From Pseudomonas libanensis (GTDB lineage: Bacteria > Pseudomonadota > Gammaproteobacteria > Pseudomonadales > Pseudomonadaceae), in assembly GCF_001439685.1 (NCBI RefSeq), contig NZ_JYLH01000001.1:496001-560000 (forward strand): a stretch of 64,000 nt of DNA, given 5' to 3'. Positions 38,901 to 48,900 of the stretch are shown here, piece by piece; position 1 is the stretch's first letter, and each line of letters opens with the position of its first letter. The notes below the pieces were generated by a model that was not told where the DNA came from, ran no database searches, and saw only the letters and a list, made by a program, of their open reading frames with translations. The position numbers and the translations under genes are program-made.

Positions 38901-38987
38901 TGTGGGAGCTGGCTTGCCTGCGATACAGGCGACTCGGTGTTTCTGATGCACCGAGGTGATGCCATCGCAGGCAAGCCAGCTCCCACA
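38901..38987. repeat. REPIN, class A, outer-TGTGGGAG orientation
   Basis: Outer ends TGTGGGAGCTGGCTTGC, inner ends CCTGCGAT/ATCGCAGG. The spacer has an inverted repeat (ACTCGGTG / CACCGAGGT). It lies between ureD and ureA. Confidence 0.9.
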
Positions 38988-39012
38988 GGGAACAGGTTCC
39001 ACTTTGTAATCT

Positions 39013-39852
39013 TCATGTGCTCCAGATTCGTGGTGCGACTGCTTCTCGCCCCAGCACTGCCGGGCGTAGCAATTTCCATAGTTCAATCAGCCAACCCCGC
39101 GCCAGCAACGCTTCACCGGCCAGGCAACGAGCCACCAGCAACCCAGGCAGTTGGGTCAGGTCACCGCGCACCGCGTGGGGCAGTGAGCGGCATTGTTCAA
39201 GCAATTCTGCATCGACTTCACCCGTCACCAGCAACGTGGCAAACACCGGCTGCCCATCCAGCCCGATAGGCGAATCCAGCAGCCCATCGGCGCCTACAAT
39301 GCGCTGGCGCTCATGCCAGAGCAACTGGCCGTCGCGGCGAATGTCCAGGTGCGATTGAAAGTGGCCCAGGTCGAACCGTTCGCCACTGGCCGGGCGACCG
39401 AGGGCGACCACATCCCAATAGAACAGCCGCGCATCGCCCAACAGCTCGATGCGCGTAGTGAGTTCGGCCTGGGCGGCGCTGAACACGATGGTTTCCTGGG
39501 GCAGCCATTCCAGCGTCGCGCCGGCCTCGACGGTCAACTCGACTTGCTGAAACGCCGGGCCGCTGGCGCGATACCATTTGGCGGCGCCGGGGCTGGTCAG
39601 TTGCGCCCAGGCCCCAGTGCCGACATGGGCGCTGATGTCCAGGCGATCACCGCCGGCAATTCCGCCGGGCGGGTGCACGATGATGTGCTGGCACACCTCG
39701 GGGCCTTCGGCGTACAGGTGCTTTTGCACCCGCAGCGGGCCAAGGTGGCGGCGCAATACCGGGCGCGTGGTGTCGCCGAAACGCGCATAGCCGAGTTCCA
39801 GCTCGGCGTGCCAGCTGGGGCTGAACAGGGCAGGGGATATGGGCAGGTTCAT
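39013..39852 (-). CDS. ureD: Urease accessory protein UreD
   Basis: The product is 279 residues, the usual UreD length and beta-rich. Conserved segments are [20 protein letters not shown] (with [12 protein letters not shown] following), [20 protein letters not shown] and [15 protein letters not shown]. It binds apo-urease and provides the docking surface and nickel tunnel for UreF-UreG. It starts 31 nt after the urtE stop on the same strand and so joins the urea importer genes to the urease genes. Confidence 0.95.
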   Translation of the reverse strand: MNLPISPALFSPSWHAELELGYARFGDTTRPVLRRHLGPLRVQKHLYAEGPEVCQHIIVHPPGGIAGGDRLDISAHVGTGAWAQLTSPGAAKWYRASGPAFQQVELTVEAGATLEWLPQETIVFSAAQAELTTRIELLGDARLFYWDVVALGRPASGERFDLGHFQSHLDIRRDGQLLWHERQRIVGADGLLDSPIGLDGQPVFATLLVTGEVDAELLEQCRSLPHAVRGDLTQLPGLLVARCLAGEALLARGWLIELWKLLRPAVLGREAVAPRIWST

Positions 39853-39883
39853 GGCCGGGTGCTTATCGTCAGGAGGCTACAGA

Positions 39884-40582
39884 TTAGATGGTTACCAGCC
39901 CACGCACACCTTCGCTTTCCATATTTTCACCGCGGCCTTGCTGCACGATTTCACCCCGGGACATCACCAGGTACTGGTCCGCCAGCTCGGCGGCGAAATC
40001 GTAGAACTGCTCCACCAGCAGGATCGCCATATCGCCGCGTTCCGCGAGCTTCTTGATCACCGCGCCGATTTCCTTGATCACCGATGGTTGGATGCCTTCG
40101 GTGGGCTCATCGAGGATCAGCAGGCGCGGGCGGCTGGCCAGCGCACGACCAATTGCCAATTGCTGTTGCTGGCCGCCGGACAGATCGCCGCCACGGCGAT
40201 GCTTCATTTGCAGCAACACCGGGAACAGTTCGTAGATGAATGCGGGCACTTCCCTGGCTTCTGAGCCGGGGAAGCGCGACAGGCCCATCAGCAGGTTCTC
40301 TTCCACCGTCAGCCGGGCAAAAATCTCCCGTCCCTGGGGCACATAAGCGATGCCAGCATGCACACGCTGGTGCGGCTTGAAGCCGGTGATGGCCTTGCCT
40401 TCCCAATTTACCGCGCCTTCCTTGGCCGGCAGCAAACCCATCAGGCACTTGAGCAAGGTGGTCTTGCCCACGCCGTTACGCCCGAGCAGGCAGGTGACTT
40501 CGCCGATCTTCACGTCGAAGGACAGCCCGCGCAGGATGTGGCTACCGCCGTAGTACTGGTGCAGCGTGTCGACTTGCAGCAT
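39884..40582 (-). CDS. urtE: Urea ABC transporter ATPase UrtE
   Basis: The product is 232 residues. Walker A is GRNGVGKT, the signature LSGGQQQQLAIGRALA, and Walker B LLILDEPTEGIQPSVI, the last typical of UrtE. The start MLQVDTLHQYYGG matches the family. The ATG at 40582 is preferred to a TTG two codons earlier. With UrtD it powers high-affinity urea uptake. A 140-nt gap with a REPIN separates it from urtD; ureD follows at 31 nt. Confidence 0.94.
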   Translation of the reverse strand: MLQVDTLHQYYGGSHILRGLSFDVKIGEVTCLLGRNGVGKTTLLKCLMGLLPAKEGAVNWEGKAITGFKPHQRVHAGIAYVPQGREIFARLTVEENLLMGLSRFPGSEAREVPAFIYELFPVLLQMKHRRGGDLSGGQQQQLAIGRALASRPRLLILDEPTEGIQPSVIKEIGAVIKKLAERGDMAILLVEQFYDFAAELADQYLVMSRGEIVQQGRGENMESEGVRGLVTI

Positions 40583-40623
40583 TCTCAAAACCTCCTCAAT
40601 CCCCCTGCGGGAACCGAATCAAC

Positions 40624-40702
40624 TGTGGGAGCTGGCTTGCCTGCGATAGCGGTGTACCGGATACACCGAGTCGCCTGGATCGCAGGCAAGCCAGCTCCCA
40701 CA
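40624..40702. repeat. REPIN, class A, outer-TGTGGGAG orientation
   Basis: Outer ends TGTGGGAGCTGGCTTGC, inner ends CCTGCGAT/ATCGCAGG. The spacer carries GGTGTACCGGATACACC, a small nested palindrome. It lies between urtD and urtE. Confidence 0.9.
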
Positions 40703-40722
40703 TAAAGCAGTTCGTGTCAGCG

Positions 40723-41544
40723 TTAGCGACCGAGGTAAACCTCGATCACCCGCTCGTTTTCCTGCACCTGTTCCAGCGACCCTTCGGCCAATACGCTGCC
40801 CTGGTGCAATACGGTGACGTGATCAGCGATGGAGCCGACAAAACCCATGTCGTGCTCCACCACCATCAACGAATGCTTGCCGGCCAGGCGCTTGAACAGC
40901 TCGGCGGTGAATTCGGTTTCGGCGTCGGTCATGCCTGCCACCGGTTCATCCAGCAGCAACAGTTGCGGGTCTTGCATCAGCAGCATGCCGATTTCCAGGA
41001 ACTGCTTCTGGCCGTGGGACAGCAGGCCGGCCGGGCGATGCACCGAGGCGGTGAGGCGGATGGTGTCGAGCACTTCCTCGATGCGTTCCTTCTGCTCACC
41101 GTTCAGGCGCGCACGCAGGCTGGCCCACACCGACTTGTCGGCCTTCTGCGCCAGCTCGAGGTTTTCGAACACGCTGAGGGCTTCGAACACCGTGGGTTTC
41201 TGGAACTTGCGGCCGATACCGGCCTGGGCGATCTGCACTTCGCTCATGCTGGTCAGGTCCAGGGTTTCGCCGAACCAGGCCTTGCCGTGGCTGGGCCGGG
41301 TCTTGCCGGTGATCACGTCCATCAGCGTGGTCTTGCCCGCGCCGTTGGGGCCGATAATGCAGCGCAGTTCACCGACGCCGATGTAGAGGTTGAGGTCGTT
41401 GAGCGCCTTGAAACCGTCGAAGCTGACGCTGATGTCTTCCAGGGTCAGGATGGTGCCATGGCGGGTGTTGAGTCCTTTGCCTGCTGCCTGGCCGATACCG
41501 ATCGCATCGCGGCCGCTGCCCGCATCGAAAATAGGTTCAAGCAT
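40723..41544 (-). CDS. urtD: Urea ABC transporter ATPase UrtD
   Basis: The product is 273 residues from the ATG at 41544 with GAGG 8 nt upstream; an ATG at 41556, overlapping the urtC stop as ATGA, would add four residues and is the alternative. Walker A is GPNGAGKT, the signature LSHGQKQFLEIGMLLM, and Walker B LLLLDEPVAGMTD; the latter two are characteristic of UrtD. An N-terminal extension of about 30 residues (MLEPIFDAGSGRDAIGIGQA) precedes the ABC domain. Confidence 0.94.
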   Translation of the reverse strand: MLEPIFDAGSGRDAIGIGQAAGKGLNTRHGTILTLEDISVSFDGFKALNDLNLYIGVGELRCIIGPNGAGKTTLMDVITGKTRPSHGKAWFGETLDLTSMSEVQIAQAGIGRKFQKPTVFEALSVFENLELAQKADKSVWASLRARLNGEQKERIEEVLDTIRLTASVHRPAGLLSHGQKQFLEIGMLLMQDPQLLLLDEPVAGMTDAETEFTAELFKRLAGKHSLMVVEHDMGFVGSIADHVTVLHQGSVLAEGSLEQVQENERVIEVYLGR

Positions 41545-41552
41545 GACGTTCC

Positions 41553-42620
41553 TCATTTCTTCAGCAGCCCGATAACGCCCTTGGGCAGGTACAGGGTAAC
41601 GATGATGAACAGCGCGCCGAGGAAGAACAGCCAGTACTCCGGGAAGGCCACGGTGAACCAGCTCTTCATGCCATTGACCACGCCGGCCCCGAGCAATGGC
41701 CCGATCAGCGTTCCGCGCCCGCCCAGGGCCACCCACACGGCGGCTTCGATGGAATTGGTCGGCGACATTTCGCTGGGGTTGATGATGCCCACCTGCGGCA
41801 CATACAGCGCGCCCGCCAAGCCACACAGCACCGCGCTCAACACCCACACAAACAACTTGAAGCCTCGCGGGTCGTAACCACAGAACATCAGGCGGTTCTC
41901 GGCATCGCGCAGTGCAGTCAGCACTCGGCCGAACTTGCTCTGCGCCAGGCGCCAGCCGATGTACAGGCTCGCCACCAGCAACAGCACTGTCGCCACGAAC
42001 AACACCGCCCGCGTAGCGGGTTCGGTGATGCCAAACCCGAGGATGCTGCGGAAATTGGTAAAGCCGTTATTGCCGCCAAACCCGGTCTCGTTGCGAAAGA
42101 ACAACAGCATCCCGGCAAAGGTCAGGGCCTGGGTCATGATCGAGAAATACACGCCCTTGATCCGCGAGCGGAAGGCGAAGAAACCGAACACCAATGCCAA
42201 CAGTCCAGGCGCCAAGACCACCAGGCACAAAGCCCAGAGGAAGTGGTCGGTGCCGGCCCAGTACCAAGGCAGCTCGGTCCAGGACAAAAAGGTCATGAAC
42301 GCCGGCAACCCATCGCCGGAGGCCTGGCGCATCAGGTACATGCCCATGGCATAGCCACCCAGGGCGAAAAACAGGCCGTGACCCAGAGACAGCATGCCGG
42401 CGTAGCCCCATACCAGGTCCAGCGCCAGGGCGACGATGGCATAGCAGAGAATCTTGCCCACCAGCGTCAGGGTGTAGGCGGAAACATGAAAGGTACTGTC
42501 CGCCGGTAGCAGCGACAGCAGCGGCAACGCCAGCAGCACGGCGAGGATCACCACACCGACCGCAATCGTGACCTTGGGACCGGCCTTTTGCGTGGCCGTA
42601 AGCATCAATGGCTGGTTCAT
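41553..42620 (-). CDS. urtC: Urea ABC transporter permease UrtC
   Basis: The product is 355 residues with about ten hydrophobic segments. Signature segments are ALALDLVWGYAGMLSLGHGL, GFFAFRSRIKGVYFSIMTQA, the EAA-like loop ALRDAENRLMFCGYDPRGFK, and GALYVPQVGIINPSEMSP. Its ATG overlaps the urtB stop by one base (TGATG), so the two permeases are translated together. The long open frame further upstream is antisense-like and overlaps urtB, so it is rejected. Confidence 0.94.
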   Translation of the reverse strand: MNQPLMLTATQKAGPKVTIAVGVVILAVLLALPLLSLLPADSTFHVSAYTLTLVGKILCYAIVALALDLVWGYAGMLSLGHGLFFALGGYAMGMYLMRQASGDGLPAFMTFLSWTELPWYWAGTDHFLWALCLVVLAPGLLALVFGFFAFRSRIKGVYFSIMTQALTFAGMLLFFRNETGFGGNNGFTNFRSILGFGITEPATRAVLFVATVLLLVASLYIGWRLAQSKFGRVLTALRDAENRLMFCGYDPRGFKLFVWVLSAVLCGLAGALYVPQVGIINPSEMSPTNSIEAAVWVALGGRGTLIGPLLGAGVVNGMKSWFTVAFPEYWLFFLGALFIIVTLYLPKGVIGLLKK

Positions 42621-44122
42621 CAGTCGATCACCCGTCCTTTCAGTGCGAAGAGTCCTTGCGGGCGTTTCTGGATAAACAGAATGATCAGCGCGAGGATCAG
42701 GATCTTGCCGAGCACGGCGCCGATCTGGGGTTCGAGGATTTTGTTGGCGATCCCTAAGCCGAAGGCGGCCATGACACTGCCGGCCAACTGGCCGACGCCG
42801 CCGAGCACCACCACCAGGAACGAGTCGATGATGTAGCTCTGGCCCAGGTCCGGGCCGACATTGCCGATCTGGCTCAGCGCCACGCCGCCAAGGCCCGCGA
42901 TGCCGGAACCCAGGCCAAAGGCGAGCATGTCCACGCGCCCGGTGGGCACGCCGCAGCAGGCGGCCATGTTGCGGTTCTGGGTGACCGCGCGCACGTTCAG
43001 GCCCAGGCGCGTCTTGTTCAGCAGCAGCCAGGTGAGCACTACCACGAACAGCGCGAAGGCGATGATGACGATGCGGTTGTACGGCAGCACCAGATTGGGC
43101 AGTACCTGGATGCCCCCGGACAACCACGCAGGGTTGGACACTTCGACGTTCTGCGCGCCGAACACCAGGCGCACCAGTTGTATCAGCATCAGGCTGATGC
43201 CCCAGGTGGCGAGCAGGGTTTCCAGCGGCCGACCATACAGATGACGAATGACGGTGCGCTCCAGGGCCATGCCGATGGCCGCGGTGACGAAGAACGCCAC
43301 CGGCAGCGCGATCAACGGGTAGAACTCGATAGCAGCAGGCACATAGCGCTGCATCATCAACTGCACCACATAGGTCGAATAGGCGCCGAGCATCAGCATC
43401 TCGCCATGGGCCATATTGATCACGCCGAGCAGACCGAAGGTGATTGCCAAGCCCAGCGCCGCCAGCAACAGGATCGACCCCAGGGACATGCCGCTGAACG
43501 CCTGGCCGAGGATCTCGCCCATCATCAGTTTGCGCTTGACCTGGGCCAGGCTGGTTTCGGCCGCGGTGTGCACGGCGGCGTCAACTTCCACGCCTGGCGC
43601 CAGCAGCGCTTCCAGGCGGGTACGAGCCAGCGGGTCGCCGGTACTGCCGAGCAAGCGCACGGCAGCCAGGCGCACCACCGGGTCACTGTCCACCAGTTGC
43701 AGGTTGGCCAGGGCCAGGCTCAGGGCGCTGTGCACCTGCTCGTCGGTCTCGGCGGCGACCTGCTGGTCGAGGAATTTCAACTGCGCAGGTACGGCGCTTT
43801 TTTGCAGGGTGCGCGCGGCTGCCAGGCGTACCTTGGGGTCGGCGGCGAGCAACTGCTGGCTGGCCTGGACGTTATTGATCAAGCCGCGCAGGCGGTTGTT
43901 CAGGCGTACGGTCCCGGTCTCGCCGTTGAGCATGAGCTGGCCTTGCTCAAGGGCGTCCACCAACTCGATACGCGCAGGGTCGGGGTTGGCGGCCCAGTCC
44001 TGCAGGAGTTTGGCTTGCTGCACCGGATTGGCGTTGAGGAAGTCTTCGGCGTCGCTGGCGTGTGCGGCCAGGGGCAGCCACAGCAGCAGGGCGAGGATGA
44101 AACGGTGGAGGGCAGTGGGCAT
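42620..44122 (-). CDS. urtB: Urea ABC transporter permease UrtB
   Basis: The product is 500 residues. A signal peptide (MPTALHRFILALLLWLPLAA, then HA) and a periplasmic helical-repeat region of about 180 residues (KVRLAAARTLQKSAVPAQL; DPVVRLAAVRLLGSTGDPLA, HEAT-like) precede a LivH-type permease from about residue 205 (GLAITFGLLGVINMAHGEML). The N-terminal extension is usual in proteobacterial UrtB. The EAA-like loop is VRAVTQNRNMAACCGVPTGR. It forms the channel with UrtC. Confidence 0.94.
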   Translation of the reverse strand: MPTALHRFILALLLWLPLAAHASDAEDFLNANPVQQAKLLQDWAANPDPARIELVDALEQGQLMLNGETGTVRLNNRLRGLINNVQASQQLLAADPKVRLAAARTLQKSAVPAQLKFLDQQVAAETDEQVHSALSLALANLQLVDSDPVVRLAAVRLLGSTGDPLARTRLEALLAPGVEVDAAVHTAAETSLAQVKRKLMMGEILGQAFSGMSLGSILLLAALGLAITFGLLGVINMAHGEMLMLGAYSTYVVQLMMQRYVPAAIEFYPLIALPVAFFVTAAIGMALERTVIRHLYGRPLETLLATWGISLMLIQLVRLVFGAQNVEVSNPAWLSGGIQVLPNLVLPYNRIVIIAFALFVVVLTWLLLNKTRLGLNVRAVTQNRNMAACCGVPTGRVDMLAFGLGSGIAGLGGVALSQIGNVGPDLGQSYIIDSFLVVVLGGVGQLAGSVMAAFGLGIANKILEPQIGAVLGKILILALIILFIQKRPQGLFALKGRVID

Positions 44123-44152
44123 AGCAAAATGTCCTGATCATGCGGGGACAGT

Positions 44153-44255
44153 GTGGGAGCTGGTTGTGTGTGGGAGCTGGCTTGCCTGCGATGGCATCGC
44201 TGCGGTGTGTCAGGCACACCGGGTTGTTTGCATCGCAGGCAAGCCAGCTCCCACA
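44153..44255. repeat. REPIN, class A, with a tandemly duplicated head
   Basis: The full element is 44169-44255, outer ends TGTGGGAGCTGGCTTGC, spacer with GGTGTGTCAGGCACACC. A 12-base partial head (TGTGGGAGCTGG) stands 16 nt before it at 44153, a tandem duplication of the REP start. It lies between urtA and urtB. Confidence 0.85.
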
Positions 44256-44288
44256 GTGACCGCGTCCCACATTTGAGCTGTGTGGGCT

Positions 44289-45554
44289 TTAGTTGCTCTT
44301 CACGGCATAGTCCGGCTTCTTGTCATTACCCGGGATGTAGGGGCTCCACGGCTGCGCCCGAATCGGCTCTTGGGTCTGCCACACCACCGAGAACTGCCCG
44401 TCGGCCTGAATCTCACCGATCATCACCGGCTTGTGCAGGTGGTGGTTGGTCTTGTCCATGGTCAGGGTGAAGCCCGACGGTGCAGCGAAGGTCTGGCCGC
44501 CCAGGGCCTCACGCACTTTGTCGACGTCGGTGGACTTGGCTTTCTCCGCCGCCTGCGCCCACATATGGATGCCCACGTAGGTGGCTTCCATCGGGTCGTT
44601 GGTCACGGCTTTGTCCGCGCCCGGCAGGTTGTGCTTTTTGGCATAGGCTTTCCAGTCGGCGACAAACTTCTGGTTCACCGGGTTTTCCACCGACTGGAAG
44701 TAGTTCCACGCGGCGAGGTTGCCCACCAACGGCTTGGTGTCGATGCCGCGCAGTTCTTCTTCACCCACGGAGAACGCCACCACCGGTACGTCGGTGGCCT
44801 TCAGGCCCTGGTTGGCCAACTCCTTGTAGAACGGCACGTTGGAGTCGCCATTGACGGTGGAGACCACCGCCGTCTTGCCACCGGCGGAGAACTTCTTGAT
44901 GTTGGCGACGATGGTCTGGTAATCGGCGTGGCCGAATGGGGTGTAGACCTCTTCGATATCTTTGTCGGCCACGCCTTTGGCATGCAGGAATGCACGCAGG
45001 ATCTTGTTGGTGGTGCGCGGGTACACATAGTCGGTGCCGAGCAGGAAGAAACGCTTGGCACCGCCGCCTTCTTCGCTCATCAGGTACTCCACCGCCGGGA
45101 TCGCCTGCTGGTTCGGCGCCGCGCCGGTATAGAACACGTTGGGTGACATCTCTTCGCCTTCGTACTGAACCGGGTAGAACAGCAGGCCGTTGAGTTCCTC
45201 GAACACCGGCAATACCGATTTACGCGACACCGAGGTCCAGCAGCCGAACACCACCGCGACTTTATCCTGGGTCAGCAATTGCCGGCCTTTCTCGGCGAAC
45301 AGCGGCCAGTTCGACGCCGGGTCGACCACCACCGGTTCGAGCATCTTGCCGTTCACGCCGCCCTTGGCGTTGATCTCGTCAATGGTCATCAGCGCCATGT
45401 CTTTGAGCGAGGTTTCGGAGATCGCCATGGTCCCGGACAACGAGTGCAGGATGCCGACCTTGATGGTTTCGGCGGCCTGGACGGTCCAGGTCAAACCCAT
45501 GGCGGCAATGGATGCCGACAAAGTGAAAGCCTTGATCAAGCTGCGACGCTGCAT
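44289..45554 (-). CDS. urtA: Urea ABC transporter substrate-binding protein
   Basis: The product is 421 residues. The export signal is MQRRSLIKAFTLSASIAAMG followed by LTWTVQA; its RRSLIK stretch resembles a twin-arginine motif, so Tat export is possible. The mature protein has typical UrtA segments: KVGILHSLSGTMAISETSLK, VFGCWTSVSRKSVLPVFEEL, LLFYPVQYEGEEMSPNVFYT. It binds urea in the periplasm. GGAG stands 8 nt before the ATG. It is the first gene of the urtABCDE-ureDAB-ureC block, with a sigma-54 promoter about 50 nt upstream. A REPIN separates it from urtB. Confidence 0.95.
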   Translation of the reverse strand: MQRRSLIKAFTLSASIAAMGLTWTVQAAETIKVGILHSLSGTMAISETSLKDMALMTIDEINAKGGVNGKMLEPVVVDPASNWPLFAEKGRQLLTQDKVAVVFGCWTSVSRKSVLPVFEELNGLLFYPVQYEGEEMSPNVFYTGAAPNQQAIPAVEYLMSEEGGGAKRFFLLGTDYVYPRTTNKILRAFLHAKGVADKDIEEVYTPFGHADYQTIVANIKKFSAGGKTAVVSTVNGDSNVPFYKELANQGLKATDVPVVAFSVGEEELRGIDTKPLVGNLAAWNYFQSVENPVNQKFVADWKAYAKKHNLPGADKAVTNDPMEATYVGIHMWAQAAEKAKSTDVDKVREALGGQTFAAPSGFTLTMDKTNHHLHKPVMIGEIQADGQFSVVWQTQEPIRAQPWSPYIPGNDKKPDYAVKSN

Positions 45555-45604
45555 GGTGCGATCTCCGTAAACCGATAGTTTTTATGGGCAGATACGCAGG
45601 GCTT

Positions 45605-45620
45605 TGCAAAGGCTGTGCCT
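45605..45620 (-). promoter_or_regulatory. Sigma-54 promoter of urtA
   Basis: On the minus strand AGGCAC-AGCCT-TTGCA has the exact GG-N10-GC spacing, with one change from TGGCAC-N5-TTGCW. The predicted start is near 45594, 40 nt before the urtA ATG at 45554. Confidence 0.65.
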
Positions 45621-45674
45621 GCGGTGCCAACAGCAGGTTTGAATGGGGTTGCCGGGGCTGCTGCACGTCCATGC

Positions 45675-45689
45675 GCACCAGCTTGGCGC
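45675..45689 (-). promoter_or_regulatory. NtrC-like dyad upstream of urtA
   Basis: GCACCAGCTTGGCGC is GCAC-N7-GCGC, one base from the NtrC core GCAC-N7-GTGC and close to the longer consensus GCACCA-N3-TGGTGC. It is centred about 88 bp upstream of the predicted urtA start. The rest of the 45555-45959 gap shows no gene, and I could not identify a promoter for the plus-strand gene at 45960. Confidence 0.45.
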
Positions 45690-45959
45690 CGCAAAAGGCG
45701 GCGGGTGCGCGACGCGCCTCAAAAAGGGGCGTGGAAGCAATATGCAGCGCAAGCGGCGCGCGGTGATGTTCCAGGATGAGCCTCCCGCTCAGGCACGTGG
45801 CAAGTGCTGCAGGTCGTCGAGAATGCCCCATGCTGTGCTGTACGCGAGGGTTTCCGTTGGCATACCTATTTGGCACCTCCAATCGCCCGTTACTGCCGAC
45901 TATGAATGCAGCGGTTGCCAATTCCTGGCGCCGCGATATATGCACATAGCGGTGATGAA

Positions 45960-48900
45960 ATGGAGCGATTCAAGCGTGGCTGGTTTGGGGCAGACCCCAA
46001 GCCAGCGGTGGAGTTACCCCCGGTTGGGCCGGGATTTGTCAGCATGGACGATGCAGCCCGTTACGCCCATGAGCAGGTGGGTGACAGACGGGATCAGGAG
46101 TACGGCGGGGTGATTATGCAACGCCTGGCCGATGAACTTTTTTACCCGACCGAGCCGATCGAGGGCGGTGAGAATTTTTTTGATGTTGGCACGGTTCTGA
46201 ACGAGGACAGTAATAAGCAGCTACTTCATCCCGACGGCTATCGGTGTGTGGCGGAATATCACTCACACCCGGATTTTTTCACCCAGTACAAGAGCAACAA
46301 TCCGGAACTCTCCGACCGACAGATCAAAGCACTGAACAGTTTCTATTCCTTTGAAGACCTGATGGGCAACATCCTGAACCCGGAGTTCTTCAGTGCCTTC
46401 TACGTATCCGGCGCTGACGGTGCGTTGTTCAAACACGTCCCGACCCGTTCGGATGCAGAGCGGCGCTTCGCTTTGTGGATAAAGAACAAGGAACCGTTCG
46501 GCAAACCTGATGGTTATGACGGCGTGGTGGAGAATCTCTTCAAGAAGGTCGCCAGCGTCAGCCGGCTGTCGATCGTTGTTTCCAACGCTCTCTGGGGAGG
46601 GTCTACCGGCGAGGTGCCCGCGAACTGGAAACCCTACTCACCCTTTGTGCCCAAACAACGCGAGCTGCCGCCTTGCGGGCCGGTGCAAGCCAATCTCACT
46701 GGCGCGATCAAACATGCCCAGACGCGCCTGGCAGCCAAGCCGGGCGCGATCCAGCAAGTGTTTGTGCTCAAACATGACGATAAGCACGAGTACGTGGTGA
46801 CTGAGCCGTCGGGTTCGTTTGGCGGTCAGTTGTCCGTGCAAGCGGCATTTCCCACGGATGCGGACGGCAAGCATCGCCTGCCCGCGCACTTCCATCTGAA
46901 CGCCGTTTACCTGGGCAAGGGCGGCTACGCGGCACTGGCGAAGACCAGACAGCCGTGGTTGTACCGCAATTTCTTCTCGCCGCCGGAACTGGCCCGGCAC
47001 CTTTATTACGGCCGGTTGGTACCTGATTTGCTCAAGCAAGCCGGGTTGTCGATATTTCTGGGGGCCGAAGATGGCGCGCTGTTGCGCTACACCTGCTCCT
47101 TCTCAGCGGCCGAAGCCGAGCTTTATCGGGTCGAGCCCGATGGGAAGATTGTAGATAACATGATCGACTCCGCCTTGATCGATGGCAGCCTTAAACCGAG
47201 TGATTTTGTGCTGCGCCTGGCAGCGGCGGGCCGCTTGGATGTAGTCAAGGCCAGTCAGTTAGGCAAGGGCAGCAAAGTGTGGGACAAGACCGGCACGGTT
47301 GGCGCTGACTGGCGACCCTTTGCGAGCATTACCCTGCCGACGTTGAGCCCGGCCTTTATCACCGCCGACGATGCGGCCCGTTGGGCGCATGAGCGGATCG
47401 GCCGGCGTCGCGAAGTTGAATATGGCGGAGTCGTTCTCAAGCGTGGCAATTATTACCATGCCACAACGCCCATACCGGATCTGCGTAACAGTTTCGATCA
47501 CAAGCGCTTGTTGGCCAGAGACAGTGAGGGACATTTCATCGCCCCCGATGGCTATGCTGCCGAAGCGTTCTATCACTCCCATCCTGCCGACGCTGCACAA
47601 ATCCAGAGCCATTTCCCGTCCTTTACGGCGGATCAAGTGCTGTTGTTCAACAACTTTTATTCCGGTTTCGATCAACTCTTCAGCATCCAGAACCGGGCGT
47701 TTGCCAAGGCCCATTATTTTTCCGGACCTGACGATGTACTGCTCAAATATGTCAGCAGCGGGTCGGCGATTGAAAGCAAACTGGCGCAAATAATCCGTGG
47801 CGAGCCGGGGGAGACCAGCCTGGATTTTGAGTTTCCGGTGCGCAGGTTGGCCGAGGCCGGCGAGCTATGGGTGTTGATTGCGCACCCGGTATGGGGCGGC
47901 GTGCGCGGGCGCATCACCAAGCAATGGCGGTTACGCACACCCGCCACCAGCGTCGAGCAACAACCCTTTTTCACCCAGGTATTCCAAAGCCCGGACCTTG
48001 CCGTATTACGTGGGCTGCTGCCTTACGGCACAGCGGACGATGGCGGCCGGGTAGGGTTTGTGCTCAAGCACACCCGTGAAGATGCATACGTGGCGACGTT
48101 GGCACAAGCCAAGCGTGAGCCGCTGTTCTCTCCAGCGCATTTATTTCCCAAGCGCCCAGACGGCAAAGTGCGTTTGCCCTCTCAGTATCGCCTTGAAGCC
48201 ATTTACTTCAGCAGCTGGTATGAGAAGGGCGCCGTCGCGGCCAAGGAAACCTGGCTGGCCAGCACGTTTTTCACCCCGGCGCAGATTGTGGCCGCGACTC
48301 GCCAGGCCCGGGCGACCCTGGAGATCCAAGAGGGCAGCCGAGGATTGTCCCTGTACATGCAGGCCTCGGATGCCGCCCTGCTCAAGTTGCAGGTGCCCCA
48401 GGCCACGACGGATACGCCATTGGTCAGGCAGACCGGCACGGGGGAGCTGGACGACAACGGCGCTCAGGCGGCCATGCTTGCCGGTACGCTGAGCCCGCGT
48501 GACTATGTGCGCAGGGTGATCGCGGCGACCGATCTGACGGTGGTCCAGGCCGGCGGCCTGTGGCGCAATGTAGGCCTGCTGGAAAACCGCACGGAGCTGC
48601 TCAATCCGTTATACAAGGCGGTTGTGAGCCCGCCGTTTGTCTCGGCTCGAGATGCGGCGGTGTATGCCCATGAGCGTATCGGCAATCGCCGGGATCGCTA
48701 CTATGGCGGTTACGTGCTCAAGGGCGAAGACGGCCGTTTTGTCAGCACCGAGCCTCTGCCGAGCGCGGTCAACCCCTTCGCATTTACGCTGTTTTTCCCC
48801 CTCGACAACCACGGGCCGCTGATCCCGCCGGAGCCCTACGTACTGGTCGGGCGTTACGGCTCCCACCCTGAGCTGTCCACGGTTGACCCGGCGCCGATCA

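Noticed and set aside
45906..45959. Longer start for the giant repeat protein (ATG at 45906)
   Set aside because: No ribosome-binding site; the added 18 residues are not part of the repeat pattern and do not form a signal peptide. Kept as an alternative only.
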